Positions 16,738-24,378 of a DNA stretch of 64,000 nucleotides are shown here, in pieces; position 1 is the stretch's first letter; the number at the start of each line of letters is the position of its first letter. The notes under the pieces are model-generated. The model saw only the letters and a list, made by a program, of their open reading frames with translations. It searched no databases and was not told the origin of the DNA. Both the position numbers and the translations under genes were made by a program. This DNA comes from an uncultured Clostridia bacterium (GTDB taxonomy: Bacteria > Bacillota > Clostridia > Peptostreptococcales > Anaerovoracaceae), in NCBI GenBank assembly GCA_937900415.1, contig CALCEY010000005.1, positions 65,992 through 129,991 on the forward strand, in the 5' to 3' direction.

Positions 16738-17646
16738 TTATTCCCCTGTATTTCGATACTGCGGCTTCAAAATCTCCTTAAAAAGCTTGTATTTTATCAC
16801 GAATTCAGGCTCTCCCGACGAGCCCGGACCCACCTCGTACTTGTCGAAAGTAATTACCAGATTCCCGTCCTTATCCCAGTAAAAATTATGGTCTTCACCG
16901 ATTTCAGCGAACTCTTTTCCGAAATCATCCTTCTCTATCCAGTAAACGACGTTTTCATCTTTTTTCATTCGTTCCTTCATCTGTCTTTTTATTTCTTCGG
17001 TGATAATTTCCTGATAACTTTCGTCAACAAACATATCTCCCAGCTTAACAATCTGTCCCGTCCTTTTGTCTATGTGATAGTACCTGAAATATCTGTTGCT
17101 GCTGCCAGCTGTCTCGCTTACTTCAAGTTTCAGCGTAAACCAATCTTCAGTGTCTGTCACCGTTTCGTATTCAACGCTTACAGATCCATGTCCTCCCGCA
17201 GTCTCAAGCTCTTTATAAAACTGTTTTACCAGTTCTGATGTGAACCTGTCCACGTTTTCGTTGACGTGGCCTGCCGCTTCGCTGCTCTCATCCTTTATCT
17301 CAGGCACTTTTATATCCATCTCGTGGTTTTCGTCGGAATAAAAATAGTTTCGTATGGTCACTACCTTTACGAGCTTTCCTACGACGGGAAGCTTCTCCAT
17401 CGCCTCTCCGTAGGTTACGCTTATATTGGGCAATAAAAACAGAGTAAGAAATGCCATGGAAGCCGCTGCCACAGTAAGACGGCGCACAGGAAAGCTTAAG
17501 CGGCGCTTTTCTTCTTTTTCTTTTTCAGGAAGCTCCGCCATGGCGTTTTCTATTTTTGTCTTAAAAGACTGCGGCGCAGAGAACGGCTCTTCCTCCGCCC
17601 TTTTCTTCAGATATTCATCAAAATCTTTTGAATTTTCAAATTTCAT
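16738..17646 (-). CDS. rsiV: RsiV-like membrane anti-sigma factor
   Basis: This 302-residue protein should hold the ECF sigma factor inactive until an envelope signal leads to its proteolysis. It has a charged cytoplasmic N-terminus (1-55), one membrane helix (about 57-78, LTVAAASMAFLTLFLLPNISV) and a large extracellular domain that resembles DUF3298 in its order of conserved motifs (FYKELE, YRYYHIDKRTGQIVKLGDMF, DKYEVGPGSSGEPEFVI). In Bacillus subtilis the same architecture in RsiV binds lysozyme directly. The start codon overlaps the sigma stop codon by four bases. Lysozyme sensing here is inferred by homology of layout. Confidence 0.75.
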   Translation of the reverse strand: MKFENSKDFDEYLKKRAEEEPFSAPQSFKTKIENAMAELPEKEKEEKRRLSFPVRRLTVAAASMAFLTLFLLPNISVTYGEAMEKLPVVGKLVKVVTIRNYFYSDENHEMDIKVPEIKDESSEAAGHVNENVDRFTSELVKQFYKELETAGGHGSVSVEYETVTDTEDWFTLKLEVSETAGSSNRYFRYYHIDKRTGQIVKLGDMFVDESYQEIITEEIKRQMKERMKKDENVVYWIEKDDFGKEFAEIGEDHNFYWDKDGNLVITFDKYEVGPGSSGEPEFVIKYKLFKEILKPQYRNTGE

Positions 17647-18131
17647 GCCTCGAAATCCTCCTTCAGCAATTCCCGCAACATTTTTCTGGAGCGCGACAGC
17701 TGCTGCTTTACGGCCGCTCCGCTTGTACCGGTTATCTTGGCGATTTTCGCTGCGGAAAGGTTTTCGTAATAAAACAGTATAACTGCAGTCCGATACGGCT
17801 GTTTCAAGCTCTCAACAGCCTCTCTCAGTGTGAGTTTAAGGGCTGTATCTTCTTCCTGCTTCCCAAGAGACGTCTCCTCAAATTCCTCTGTAAGAATATT
17901 CCTGGAATTCTTTCTCACAGTTTCCACCGCAGTATTATGCACAATTCTGAGGATCCACGTCTTGAAAGAAGCAGTGTTTTTAAAGCCGTCTAAATTTTTA
18001 TATGCCCTGAATACGGCTTCACTCACCACTTCGCCTGCGTCAGCGTCATTACGCATTATCGAATATGCCAGCCTATACATTGATTCTTCGCAAAGCCGTA
18101 CCTGACTGCAAAATTCTTCCTTGCCGATCAA
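17643..18131 (-). CDS. sigV: ECF RNA polymerase sigma factor, SigV-like
   Basis: The 162-residue ECF sigma factor has region 2 (residues about 12-75, AYSIMRNDADAGEVVSEAVFRAYKNL and FKTWILRIVHNTAV) and region 4 (EAVESLKQPYRTAVILFYYENLSAAKIAKITG). I choose TTG at 18131 as the start: GGAGG lies seven bases upstream, the length is then typical, and TTGA overlaps the TGA stop of the SGNH gene, giving translational coupling. A longer frame to 18185 would overlap that gene by 58 bases without a ribosome binding site. It is followed at once by its anti-sigma partner. Confidence 0.8.
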   Translation of the reverse strand: MIGKEEFCSQVRLCEESMYRLAYSIMRNDADAGEVVSEAVFRAYKNLDGFKNTASFKTWILRIVHNTAVETVRKNSRNILTEEFEETSLGKQEEDTALKLTLREAVESLKQPYRTAVILFYYENLSAAKIAKITGTSGAAVKQQLSRSRKMLRELLKEDFEA

Positions 18132-18916
18132 AGTTGTTCCTCCGCTAAAATTTCTCCTGTCTTTTCTCTTATCCATTTTCCCCATTCTATATAATGCTTC
18201 GCATAAAGATGCGTATCGTCGTCGGATTTATCTTTTGACAAATTTCCGTTTTCATCGTCAAACAATGCGTTGGCGTCAAGATAAAACACTTTTTTGTCAT
18301 CGGCTATATGGGATATGGCTTTATTCAGCCGGTTTATATTGCGGTTGTTCACTATATTGTCTTTATCGCTTCTATCCCGGGTAACATGCAGATTGGCTTG
18401 AATAAAAATTTTTGCCCCGGGCTGCTTTTCTTCTATAGACTCAACCAGCTCCCTGTATTTTTCCACAGTTTTTTCCATATCGTAGCCCACTTCGTTAATG
18501 CCAAGCATAACATATATTTTACCATATTTTTTGTTGTCTAACAACTGCGTCAGCGTAACCTTCCCCACTTTAGACACTGATACAGTTTTATCGTATATAT
18601 TATATACGCTCATACCGATATTGGAAAAAAAGTCTGCCTCATCCATTGCCGAATACTCGGAAAGACCTACCGTTCTTGAATCCCCTATAAACAAAGCGTC
18701 TTCCATTGAAGCTTCAACTTTCTTTTCCGGCAGCTTTTCTTCTTCTGCAATATTATCGCCGGCAGCTCCTGCGCCTTCTGTTAAAGCTTCCTTGTCCGGC
18801 GATTCTTCGGTTTGACCCTTGCTTCCGGAAAGAGCCGGACGAAGAGCCATGAATAAAGCCACGGCTATAAGCAGAACAACGAAAAGTAAAAATGTAAAAA
18901 TATTTGTTTTTTTCAT
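18128..18916 (-). CDS. membrane-anchored SGNH/GDSL esterase-like protein, O-acylation partner (copy 1)
   Basis: A 262-residue protein with one N-terminal membrane helix (residues about 7-26), an acidic linker and an extracytoplasmic SGNH hydrolase domain. Block I is LFIGDSRTVGLSEY, block III is MLGINEVGYD and block V is DDTHLYAKHY, giving the Ser, Gly, Asn and Asp-His of the fold. It directly follows the MBOAT gene (11-base gap) and is coupled to the sigma gene. With an MBOAT partner, such proteins transfer acyl groups to wall or surface polymers (compare PatB, DltD and AlgJ/AlgX-type partners). The polymer acceptor is unknown. A close paralogue lies at 50356-51183. Confidence 0.75.
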   Translation of the reverse strand: MKKTNIFTFLLFVVLLIAVALFMALRPALSGSKGQTEESPDKEALTEGAGAAGDNIAEEEKLPEKKVEASMEDALFIGDSRTVGLSEYSAMDEADFFSNIGMSVYNIYDKTVSVSKVGKVTLTQLLDNKKYGKIYVMLGINEVGYDMEKTVEKYRELVESIEEKQPGAKIFIQANLHVTRDRSDKDNIVNNRNINRLNKAISHIADDKKVFYLDANALFDDENGNLSKDKSDDDTHLYAKHYIEWGKWIREKTGEILAEEQL

Positions 18917-18927
18917 ATCAGCACCCC

Positions 18928-20322
18928 TTAAAATCTAAAATAAAGAAACGGATCGTTTAGGCCTTTGTACATGCAATAGAGACAAGCAGCCAATACAGCT
19001 GAAAGTATCGCCCATAACAATTTTCTTTTTTCGGCCTTTTTAAGAAAATTCTGCGGCAAAACCGGAGACATCACCGCACATACGAGCAGAAACGGCCAGT
19101 ACATTTTTAAATACTTGACGTAATCATACCGGAACAAAGACCATGCTCCCTCGCCGAATATCGGGAAAAGTCTTGAAAAGAACACAGTCATCTTGTCCAT
19201 GTCCTCTATCGCAAATACGGCCCATGTGAGCGGTATCAGGATAATCATATATAGGCGGCTTGCAATAAGATGTCCGTCCAGAAAGTCGCCAATAAGATAT
19301 TTTTCCGCTGTTATTATCAAAAACAGAATCATACCCCATAAGATAAAATTGTATCCGGCTCCGTGCCATACTCCTGTAAGCAGCCACACTATCAGCAGAT
19401 TTCTTACGGTTGCAGCCTTTCCGCTCCGGTTTCCTCCGAGAGGAATGTATACGTATTCCCTAAACCATGATCCCAAGGTCATATGCCACCGCCTCCAGAA
19501 CTCAGTCATAGACCGGCTGACGTAAGGCAGATTAAAATTTTCCGGCAAATCAAAGCCCAGCATCTTCCCCAGACCTACGGCCATAAGGGAATAACCGAAA
19601 AAATCAAAGTATATCTGAAATGAAAATGCTGCTATTGCCATCCATGCCAGCGGCGTCGATATGCTTTCAAATCCGATGGCTTTAACATCTGTCCATAGCT
19701 TGCCCACGGGATTGGCAAGGAGAACTTTAAGCCCGAGACCGATTATGAAAAGCCCGAATCCGTCTGCTGCGCTGCTTTTCTTTATTTCCCTGTGATGAAG
19801 CTTTTCCGCAACATGGTCATAAGTCACTATAGGGCCTGCTATCAACTGCTCGAACATGGATATGTATACTCCGAAGTCAAGCAGACTTTCTTCCGCCTTG
19901 ATTTTTCCTCTATAGACATCAACCAGATAGGATATCCCCTGAAAAGTATAAAATGAAATGCCGACAGGCATCACGGGCGCAAAGGCAGGCGAAAACTTTC
20001 CCAGTCCCGCACTTATCTCCCCAAACAGGAATCCCGAATACTTATACATGAAAATAGCCGTCAGGTGAAAAAGTATCCCGGCCGTAAGTATAAGCTTTTT
20101 CCTTTTTTCATATCTGCACATAAGGATTCCCGCCGCAAAATCTGCCGCAATGCTTACAAGCAGCAAAATCAAATGCTCGGGATTTTCAACTGTACCCGAA
20201 AAATAAAAGCACATGCTTCCGATAAAGAGAACCGTATTTCTCATTTTCGGAGGCGTCATATAATATACTCCGAAAAATACGGGCATGAAAATAAGTAAAA
20301 ATTTTAAACTGCTAAATACCAT
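18928..20322 (-). CDS. MBOAT O-acyltransferase (copy 1)
   Basis: This 464-residue multi-pass membrane protein moves acyl groups across the membrane for attachment to surface glycans. About ten hydrophobic segments are visible. MBOAT hallmarks are MPVGISFYTFQGISYLVDVYRG, MTEFWRRWHMTLGSWFREYVY and the catalytic His in WLLTGVWHGAGYNFILWG. The family includes AlgI, DltB and PatA. I start at 20322 (MVFSSLKFLLIF), which matches the start of the paralogue at 52601; the frame also extends upstream to 20382 without a ribosome binding site. It heads the MBOAT-SGNH-sigV-rsiV operon. Peptidoglycan O-acetylation is the favoured role, by analogy with oatA in the sigV operon of B. subtilis. Confidence 0.85.
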   Translation of the reverse strand: MVFSSLKFLLIFMPVFFGVYYMTPPKMRNTVLFIGSMCFYFSGTVENPEHLILLLVSIAADFAAGILMCRYEKRKKLILTAGILFHLTAIFMYKYSGFLFGEISAGLGKFSPAFAPVMPVGISFYTFQGISYLVDVYRGKIKAEESLLDFGVYISMFEQLIAGPIVTYDHVAEKLHHREIKKSSAADGFGLFIIGLGLKVLLANPVGKLWTDVKAIGFESISTPLAWMAIAAFSFQIYFDFFGYSLMAVGLGKMLGFDLPENFNLPYVSRSMTEFWRRWHMTLGSWFREYVYIPLGGNRSGKAATVRNLLIVWLLTGVWHGAGYNFILWGMILFLIITAEKYLIGDFLDGHLIASRLYMIILIPLTWAVFAIEDMDKMTVFFSRLFPIFGEGAWSLFRYDYVKYLKMYWPFLLVCAVMSPVLPQNFLKKAEKRKLLWAILSAVLAACLYCMYKGLNDPFLYFRF

Positions 20323-20364
20323 AAAAAATACCGCCATATCGTCATATCTGTTTTCTGATATACA

Positions 20365-20391
20365 GACGAGCGGCATTAGCAAAAGGTGACA
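20365..20391 (-). promoter_or_regulatory. candidate ECF-type promoter of the MBOAT-SGNH-sigV-rsiV operon
   Basis: On the minus strand TGTCAC (20386-20391) is separated by 17 bases from CGTC (20365-20368). This resembles ECF promoters with a TGAAAC-like -35 and a CGTC -10, and would allow autoregulation by the SigV-like factor. The -35 match is only partial. Transcription would start near 20358, consistent with translation from 20322. Confidence 0.3.
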
Positions 20392-20412
20392 AAATTTTTT
20401 TAAAAATTTAAA

Positions 20413-20434
20413 AAGCAGGAAAAATTTCCTGCTT
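20413..20434 (-). terminator. terminator of the sigE-sigG cluster
   Basis: A 10-bp perfect stem (AAGCAGGAAA) with a 2-base minimal loop is followed on the minus strand by TTTTAAATTTTTA, 37 bases after the sigG stop codon. Confidence 0.8.
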
Positions 20435-20470
20435 GTATCGTCTTTCCCGTTATTTTTCTTTTCGTCATAT

Positions 20471-21244
20471 TTACATTAGCTCCCTTTTCATAGCAGAAAG
20501 GGCGTTTTTTTCAAGCCTGCTGACCTGCGCCTGAGATATTCCGATTTCTTTAGCCACCTCCATCTGAGTTTTTCCTTCAAAAAATCTTATCTTCAAAATA
20601 TGCCTTTCTCTCGGACTGAGTTTATCCATCGCCTCCGATAAAGATATATTCTCAATCCATCTTGCGTCGGTATTCTTGGTATCCGAAACCTGATCCATCA
20701 CATATATAGCGTCGCCGTCGTCATGAAAAACAGGTTCAAACAGTGACACCGGCTCCTGAATTGATTCAAGAGCCATAACCACCTCTTCACGATTTACCCC
20801 CATGGCAAGGGCAATCTCGCTTACAGACGGTTCCTTCTGCAAATCTCGTGAAAGAATTTCTTTCGTCTGGAGCGCCTTATATGCCAGATCCCTCAGCGAC
20901 CTTGAAACGCGTATAGAATTGTTGTCTCTCAGATAACGGCGCACTTCACCTATTATCATCGGTACTGCATAGGTTGAGAACTTGACTCCGTGGCTCATAT
21001 CAAAATTGTCCAAAGCTTTGATAAGTCCGATACAACCCACTTGAAACAAATCATCCGGATTTTCTCCTCTGCCGGTAAAACGCTGAATAACGCTGAGAAC
21101 CAGTCTCAGATTACCGTTTATGAACTTCTCCCTTATAGAAGCGTCTCCATTCTTGATTTTTTTCAACATTTCTGTCATCTCCGCTTCCTTATACAGAGGA
21201 AGCTTCGCAGTGTCAACACCGCATATTTCGACTTTGCTCGCCAT
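20471..21244 (-). CDS. sigG: sporulation sigma factor SigG (late forespore)
   Basis: A 257-residue sigma-70 factor that directs late forespore transcription. The N-terminus KVEICGVDTAKLPLYK is the signature of SigG. Region 2 reads NLRLVLSVIQRFTGRGENPDDLFQ, region 3 GEVRRYLRDNNSIRVSRSLRDLA, and region 4 LSPRERHILKIRFFEGKTQMEVAKEIGISQAQVSRLE. It follows sigE after 89 bases, the classical spoIIGA-sigE-sigG order, and is probably transcribed both by readthrough and from its own promoter in the gap. Its presence marks the organism as a potential spore former. Confidence 0.95.
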   Translation of the reverse strand: MASKVEICGVDTAKLPLYKEAEMTEMLKKIKNGDASIREKFINGNLRLVLSVIQRFTGRGENPDDLFQVGCIGLIKALDNFDMSHGVKFSTYAVPMIIGEVRRYLRDNNSIRVSRSLRDLAYKALQTKEILSRDLQKEPSVSEIALAMGVNREEVVMALESIQEPVSLFEPVFHDDGDAIYVMDQVSDTKNTDARWIENISLSEAMDKLSPRERHILKIRFFEGKTQMEVAKEIGISQAQVSRLEKNALSAMKRELM

Positions 21245-21333
21245 AATACAACACCAATCCTATCCACAATATTTTAGTTTAGTTATGTACCGGGCAGCTC
21301 CGCCTTATGCGTTCCAATAAATGGCGCGCAGGC

Positions 21334-22068
21334 TTATCCCAAACGCTTGATTTCGCGCTGAAGCCTTGTAATTATCCGCTTCTCAAGTCTCGATATATAA
21401 GACTGGGAAATTCCCAGCTTGTCGGCGACTTCTTTCTGCGTCATTTCTCTTCCGCTCTTCAGTCCAAATCTCATCTCCATCAGCTCCTTTTCCCTCGGTT
21501 CCAACTTGGTCATCGCTCCATAAAGCAGTTTTCTGTTCACCTCGTCCTCAAGCCTGTGATATACCAAATCTCCCTCCGTTCCCAAAATATCGGAAAGCAG
21601 CAGCTCGTTGCCGTCCCAATCCACATTAAGCGGCTCATCGAGACTCACCTCGCTCTTAAGCTTTGATGTTCTCCGCAGATACATAAGGATTTCATTTTCA
21701 ATACATCTGGAGGCATATGTGGCCAGTTTTATATTTTTTTCCATCTTAAAAGTGTTGACGGCTTTAATGAGTCCTATTGTTCCTATGGAAATAAGGTCTT
21801 CTACGTTTATTCCGACGTTTTCAAACTTTTTTGCTATATAGACGACCAGACGCAGATTTCTCTCTATCAATATGCTCCTTGCCTCCTGACTTCCTGCGGC
21901 GTATTCCTGCAAAAGCTTTTTTTCTTCCTCTCGGTCAAGGGGAGGCGGCAGTACATCGTTTCCGCCTATATAAAAAAGAGTTCTCGCTTTTCTCCTGCTA
22001 AACTCTTTTAACTTTCTCAGCAACAGGCTCATCTGTATAGTAGGCAAAAATCTGAACTCTTTATACAT
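21334..22068 (-). CDS. sigE: sporulation sigma factor pro-SigE (early mother cell)
   Basis: The 244-residue precursor of the mother-cell sigma factor. Residues 1 to about 33 form the basic pro-sequence (MYKEFRFLPTIQMSLLLRKL) removed by SpoIIGA; the mature part opens with the conserved YIGGNDVLPPPL. Region 2 contains NLRLVVYIAKKFENVGINVEDL and region 4 ends KEVADKLGISQSYISRLEKRI. The start codon lies inside the last codons of spoIIGA (8-base overlap), so the protease and its substrate are translationally coupled. A target of Spo0A control through the upstream promoter region. Confidence 0.95.
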   Translation of the reverse strand: MYKEFRFLPTIQMSLLLRKLKEFSRRKARTLFYIGGNDVLPPPLDREEEKKLLQEYAAGSQEARSILIERNLRLVVYIAKKFENVGINVEDLISIGTIGLIKAVNTFKMEKNIKLATYASRCIENEILMYLRRTSKLKSEVSLDEPLNVDWDGNELLLSDILGTEGDLVYHRLEDEVNRKLLYGAMTKLEPREKELMEMRFGLKSGREMTQKEVADKLGISQSYISRLEKRIITRLQREIKRLG

Positions 22069-22876
22069 CCTCCAATAATCCTCCTTCTAAAAAATCCTTG
22101 TTTATCAAGGCTTCAAAATCCCCGAAAATACCGTCATAGAAGGCTATGAAAGCTCCCTCGGAAATTTTTTTCTCAAATGTTATTTTATCGCTCCTTACGC
22201 CTTCAAGATAGCCAAGCTCTACTCCGACGGTCTTGTATGGTATAAGGGCGTATCTGTCCCAAAGATCGGCCGGCCTGAAAGGCAGCTTTTCTGCACCTTT
22301 TTTATCCAGCAGAACAACCGGTTTCCCTGTTTCAGGTTCTCTGAGGCTGTTTCCTGAGTCCACGTAACCGTTGAAATCATAATTTTTATCGTCTATTACC
22401 ATACTTACTTTTCCTCTTATCGCAATATCTTTGTTTTTTTTGCGTATCAATATGACAAACCAGTATGTAAGGCCAAAGGACAGCGTCCCGAAACATATTA
22501 TTTTTAAATATGTAACCGCGTCTATGTAAATTATTCCCTGATGAGCTACGGCCGGCTGCTGCTGCCATAGAAGAAGCGCCATCACTGCTCCTCCGGACAG
22601 AAAAGTCAATATGAGAAGGAGCGCAGATTTTTTGATTAAATTATGCCTTCCAAAGGCAGCTGCCGCTACCATCACTCCCGCCCCCAGTCTTAAAGCCGTG
22701 GAAATCATACCATCCAGCGGTAAAAAAATAATGAAGCTGCTCATCCCGCATAATAGCGCTCCCGCAGCAAGACGTTTCCGTGCCGGCATCCGTCCCGTGA
22801 GCTTTCCTGTCAAGGCAAGAAGCAATACGCCTGTTATAAAATTTTCAATAAAAAGATATTCGCCGTAAATTATCAT
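22061..22876 (-). CDS. spoIIGA: sporulation sigma-E processing peptidase SpoIIGA
   Basis: A membrane-embedded aspartic protease of 271 residues that converts pro-SigE to active SigE when septation is complete. The N-terminal half has about five hydrophobic helices. The C-terminal half carries the aspartic protease motif FNGYVDSGNSLREP, with Asp as the catalytic residue. I place the start at 22876 (MIIYGEYLFIENF), because GAGG lies six bases upstream and family members begin like this. The frame continues another 35 codons upstream, but that part is a short duplicated sequence and not conserved protein. The length then approaches the 309 residues of the B. subtilis protein. Confidence 0.9.
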   Translation of the reverse strand: MIIYGEYLFIENFITGVLLLALTGKLTGRMPARKRLAAGALLCGMSSFIIFLPLDGMISTALRLGAGVMVAAAAFGRHNLIKKSALLLILTFLSGGAVMALLLWQQQPAVAHQGIIYIDAVTYLKIICFGTLSFGLTYWFVILIRKKNKDIAIRGKVSMVIDDKNYDFNGYVDSGNSLREPETGKPVVLLDKKGAEKLPFRPADLWDRYALIPYKTVGVELGYLEGVRSDKITFEKKISEGAFIAFYDGIFGDFEALINKDFLEGGLLEDV

Positions 22877-22888
22877 AGCCTGCCTCGC

Positions 22889-22955
22889 AATTCCGCTTTG
22901 AAATTCTGCCGCATAACTCAGCTTTGAAATTCCGCTTTGAAATTCTGCCGCATAA
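22889..22955. repeat. two 28-bp direct repeats just upstream of spoIIGA
   Basis: Identical 28-base copies at 22889-22916 and 22928-22955 are offset by 39 bases. They start 13 bases before the spoIIGA ATG and so fall in its leader. In the spoIIGA frame they would encode two YAAEFQSGI peptides. A recent tandem duplication is the simplest explanation. Confidence 0.8.
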
Positions 22956-22999
22956 TCCCGGCTTGCAGATATATGATACATATATAGCGGCGCAAAGTA

Positions 23000-23006
23000 T
23001 GTCGAA
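23000..23006 (+). promoter_or_regulatory. Spo0A box upstream of spoIIGA
   Basis: TGTCGAA matches the 0A-box consensus exactly and lies 124 bases upstream of the spoIIGA start, in the divergent region shared with the ferritin gene. The spoIIG promoter is a known direct target of phosphorylated Spo0A in endospore formers. AT-rich -10-like sequence (TATATATGTATCAT) lies downstream of the box on the minus strand. Confidence 0.55.
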
Positions 23007-23171
23007 AGCCGTCAGGCAAAAAAAAATACTTCGTCCGTTTCAAAAGCTGAACTTTTACGTTTCTCTGAGGGGAAAAAGTGGTATAATAAAACAATATACA
23101 AAATGGTAGTGCAGAGGCAACGCCTGAATATAAGATTCGGCTGCCATATGAAGAAAGGAGATAAAAAACTC

Positions 23172-23681
23172 ATGAATAAAAAAGTAGCAGAATTAATAAA
23201 CGATCAGATAAACAAAGAATTTTACTCGGCTTATCTATATCTGGAGTTTGCTAATTACTATGACTCCATAGGTCTTGACGGCTTTGAAAACTGGTATCGC
23301 ATACAGGCGCAGGAGGAACGAGACCATGCTATGCTTTTTTACGAATATCTGCATAACAACGATGTAAAGGTTGAGTTCAAGGCCATCGACAAGCCTGAAT
23401 GTACTCTCAACGACAAAATGGATCCTCTTAAACAGGGGCTTGAACACGAAAAATATGTTACTTCACTCATCAATAACATTTATGCCGCAGCATATGAAGA
23501 CCACGATTTCAGAACGATGCAGATGCTGGACTGGTTTGTCAAGGAGCAGGGCGAAGAGGAAAAATCCGCCTCGGACATGATAACAAAGATGGAACTTTTC
23601 GGCGACGATGCAAAGGGACTTTACATGCTCAACAGCGAAATGCTGAACCGCACATACAGCGCACCTTCTCTTACTCTGTAA
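23172..23681 (+). CDS. ferritin (non-haem iron storage)
   Basis: A 169-residue FtnA-like ferritin that oxidises ferrous iron and stores it in a 24-subunit shell. Ferroxidase ligands are visible in NKEFYSAYLYLEF (Glu), QAQEERDHAMLFYEYL (Glu and the EExxH pair) and the later DWFVKEQGEEEKSA helix. I start at 23172 (MNKKVAELIND), where the family begins; AGGAG lies 12 bases upstream. The frame continues upstream to 23103 without a ribosome binding site. A TATAAT at 23082-23087 is the probable -10. The gene is divergent from the spoIIGA cluster and ends at a strong terminator region. Confidence 0.92.
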   Translation: MNKKVAELINDQINKEFYSAYLYLEFANYYDSIGLDGFENWYRIQAQEERDHAMLFYEYLHNNDVKVEFKAIDKPECTLNDKMDPLKQGLEHEKYVTSLINNIYAAAYEDHDFRTMQMLDWFVKEQGEEEKSASDMITKMELFGDDAKGLYMLNSEMLNRTYSAPSLTL

Positions 23682-23806
23682 CAGGCGGAGATCCTATACG
23701 ACGCCTTATTTATCAAAAGCCTCTTAAGAGCTTCACAGGGACTTCTGAACTTTCGCTGAAGCTGTTTAAGAGCAGAGGGAATATCGGCGGACACTGTATA
23801 TAATGC

Positions 23807-23856
23807 AAAAAACCGCAGAACTCTTTGGTTCTTCCAAAGAGTTCCTGCGGTTTTTT
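23807..23856 (+). terminator. strong bidirectional terminator
   Basis: A long stem of about 20 bp (AAAAACCGCAG and ACTCTTTGG with their complements, one internal mismatch) around a 5-base loop is flanked by A and T runs on both sides. It separates ferritin from the convergent Spx-like gene. The surrounding 23682-23966 holds no gene. Confidence 0.85.
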
Positions 23857-23966
23857 ATATTTATTTGCAGGCTTGCTTTTCCTGCTGTACAAGTTTCACC
23901 TTTAAGCTTCTATCTTTGTCCTCCCCCTTGCGCTCCGCTCGTCTTGCGCTTAGTTTGGGCAAAAAC

Positions 23967-24311
23967 TTAAAGCTGTTCCCACTCAGCAGGTTTAAATCCA
24001 ATCAAAACACGAGTTTCTGTAATCAGCAACGGTCTTTTAACCAACATTCCGTCGGTCGCCAGCAATTTGAGCTGCTCATCCTCGCTCATATGGGGAAGTT
24101 TATCCTTCAGCTCCATGGATTTATACAGAAGTCCGCTGGTATTGAAAAATTTTTTGAGTGGCAACCCGCTCCGAAGGCTCCATTCTTTAAGTTCTTCATA
24201 AGTAGGGTTCTGTTCTTTTATATGTCTGTCCTCATATTTCAAATTTCTGTCGTCAAGCCATTTCTTTGCTTTCTTGCAGGTAGTGCATTTAGGGTACTGG
24301 ATAAATAACAT
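23967..24311 (-). CDS. Spx/ArsC-family thioredoxin-fold protein
   Basis: A 114-residue cytoplasmic protein of the ArsC/Spx superfamily. The N-terminus MLFIQYPKCTTCKKAKKWL carries a CxxC redox pair at residues 9-12. The middle RHIKEQNPTYEELKEW and the GLLYKSM and LKLLATDGMLVKRPLL segments are typical of the YusI/Spx-like group. I choose ATG 24311, preceded by AAGGAAGG; a frame extending to 24374 lacks a ribosome binding site. It may be a redox regulator of RNA polymerase or a glutaredoxin-like reductase; arsenate reduction is not supported, since no ars genes are nearby. Confidence 0.8.
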   Translation of the reverse strand: MLFIQYPKCTTCKKAKKWLDDRNLKYEDRHIKEQNPTYEELKEWSLRSGLPLKKFFNTSGLLYKSMELKDKLPHMSEDEQLKLLATDGMLVKRPLLITETRVLIGFKPAEWEQL

Positions 24312-24378
24312 TTTTTCCTTCCTTTCTGTCGTCATGACGAGTTTTGCAATATGCAAGCTCCTCGCCTGCTGCATATAT

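Noticed and set aside
18132..18185. Longer N-terminus of the SigV-like sigma factor
   Set aside because: It would overlap the SGNH gene by 58 bases without a ribosome binding site, while TTG at 18131 has GGAGG at the right distance.
23967..24311. Arsenate reductase
   Set aside because: The fold matches the ArsC/Spx superfamily, but no arsenic genes are nearby and the Spx-like subgroup fits the sequence better.
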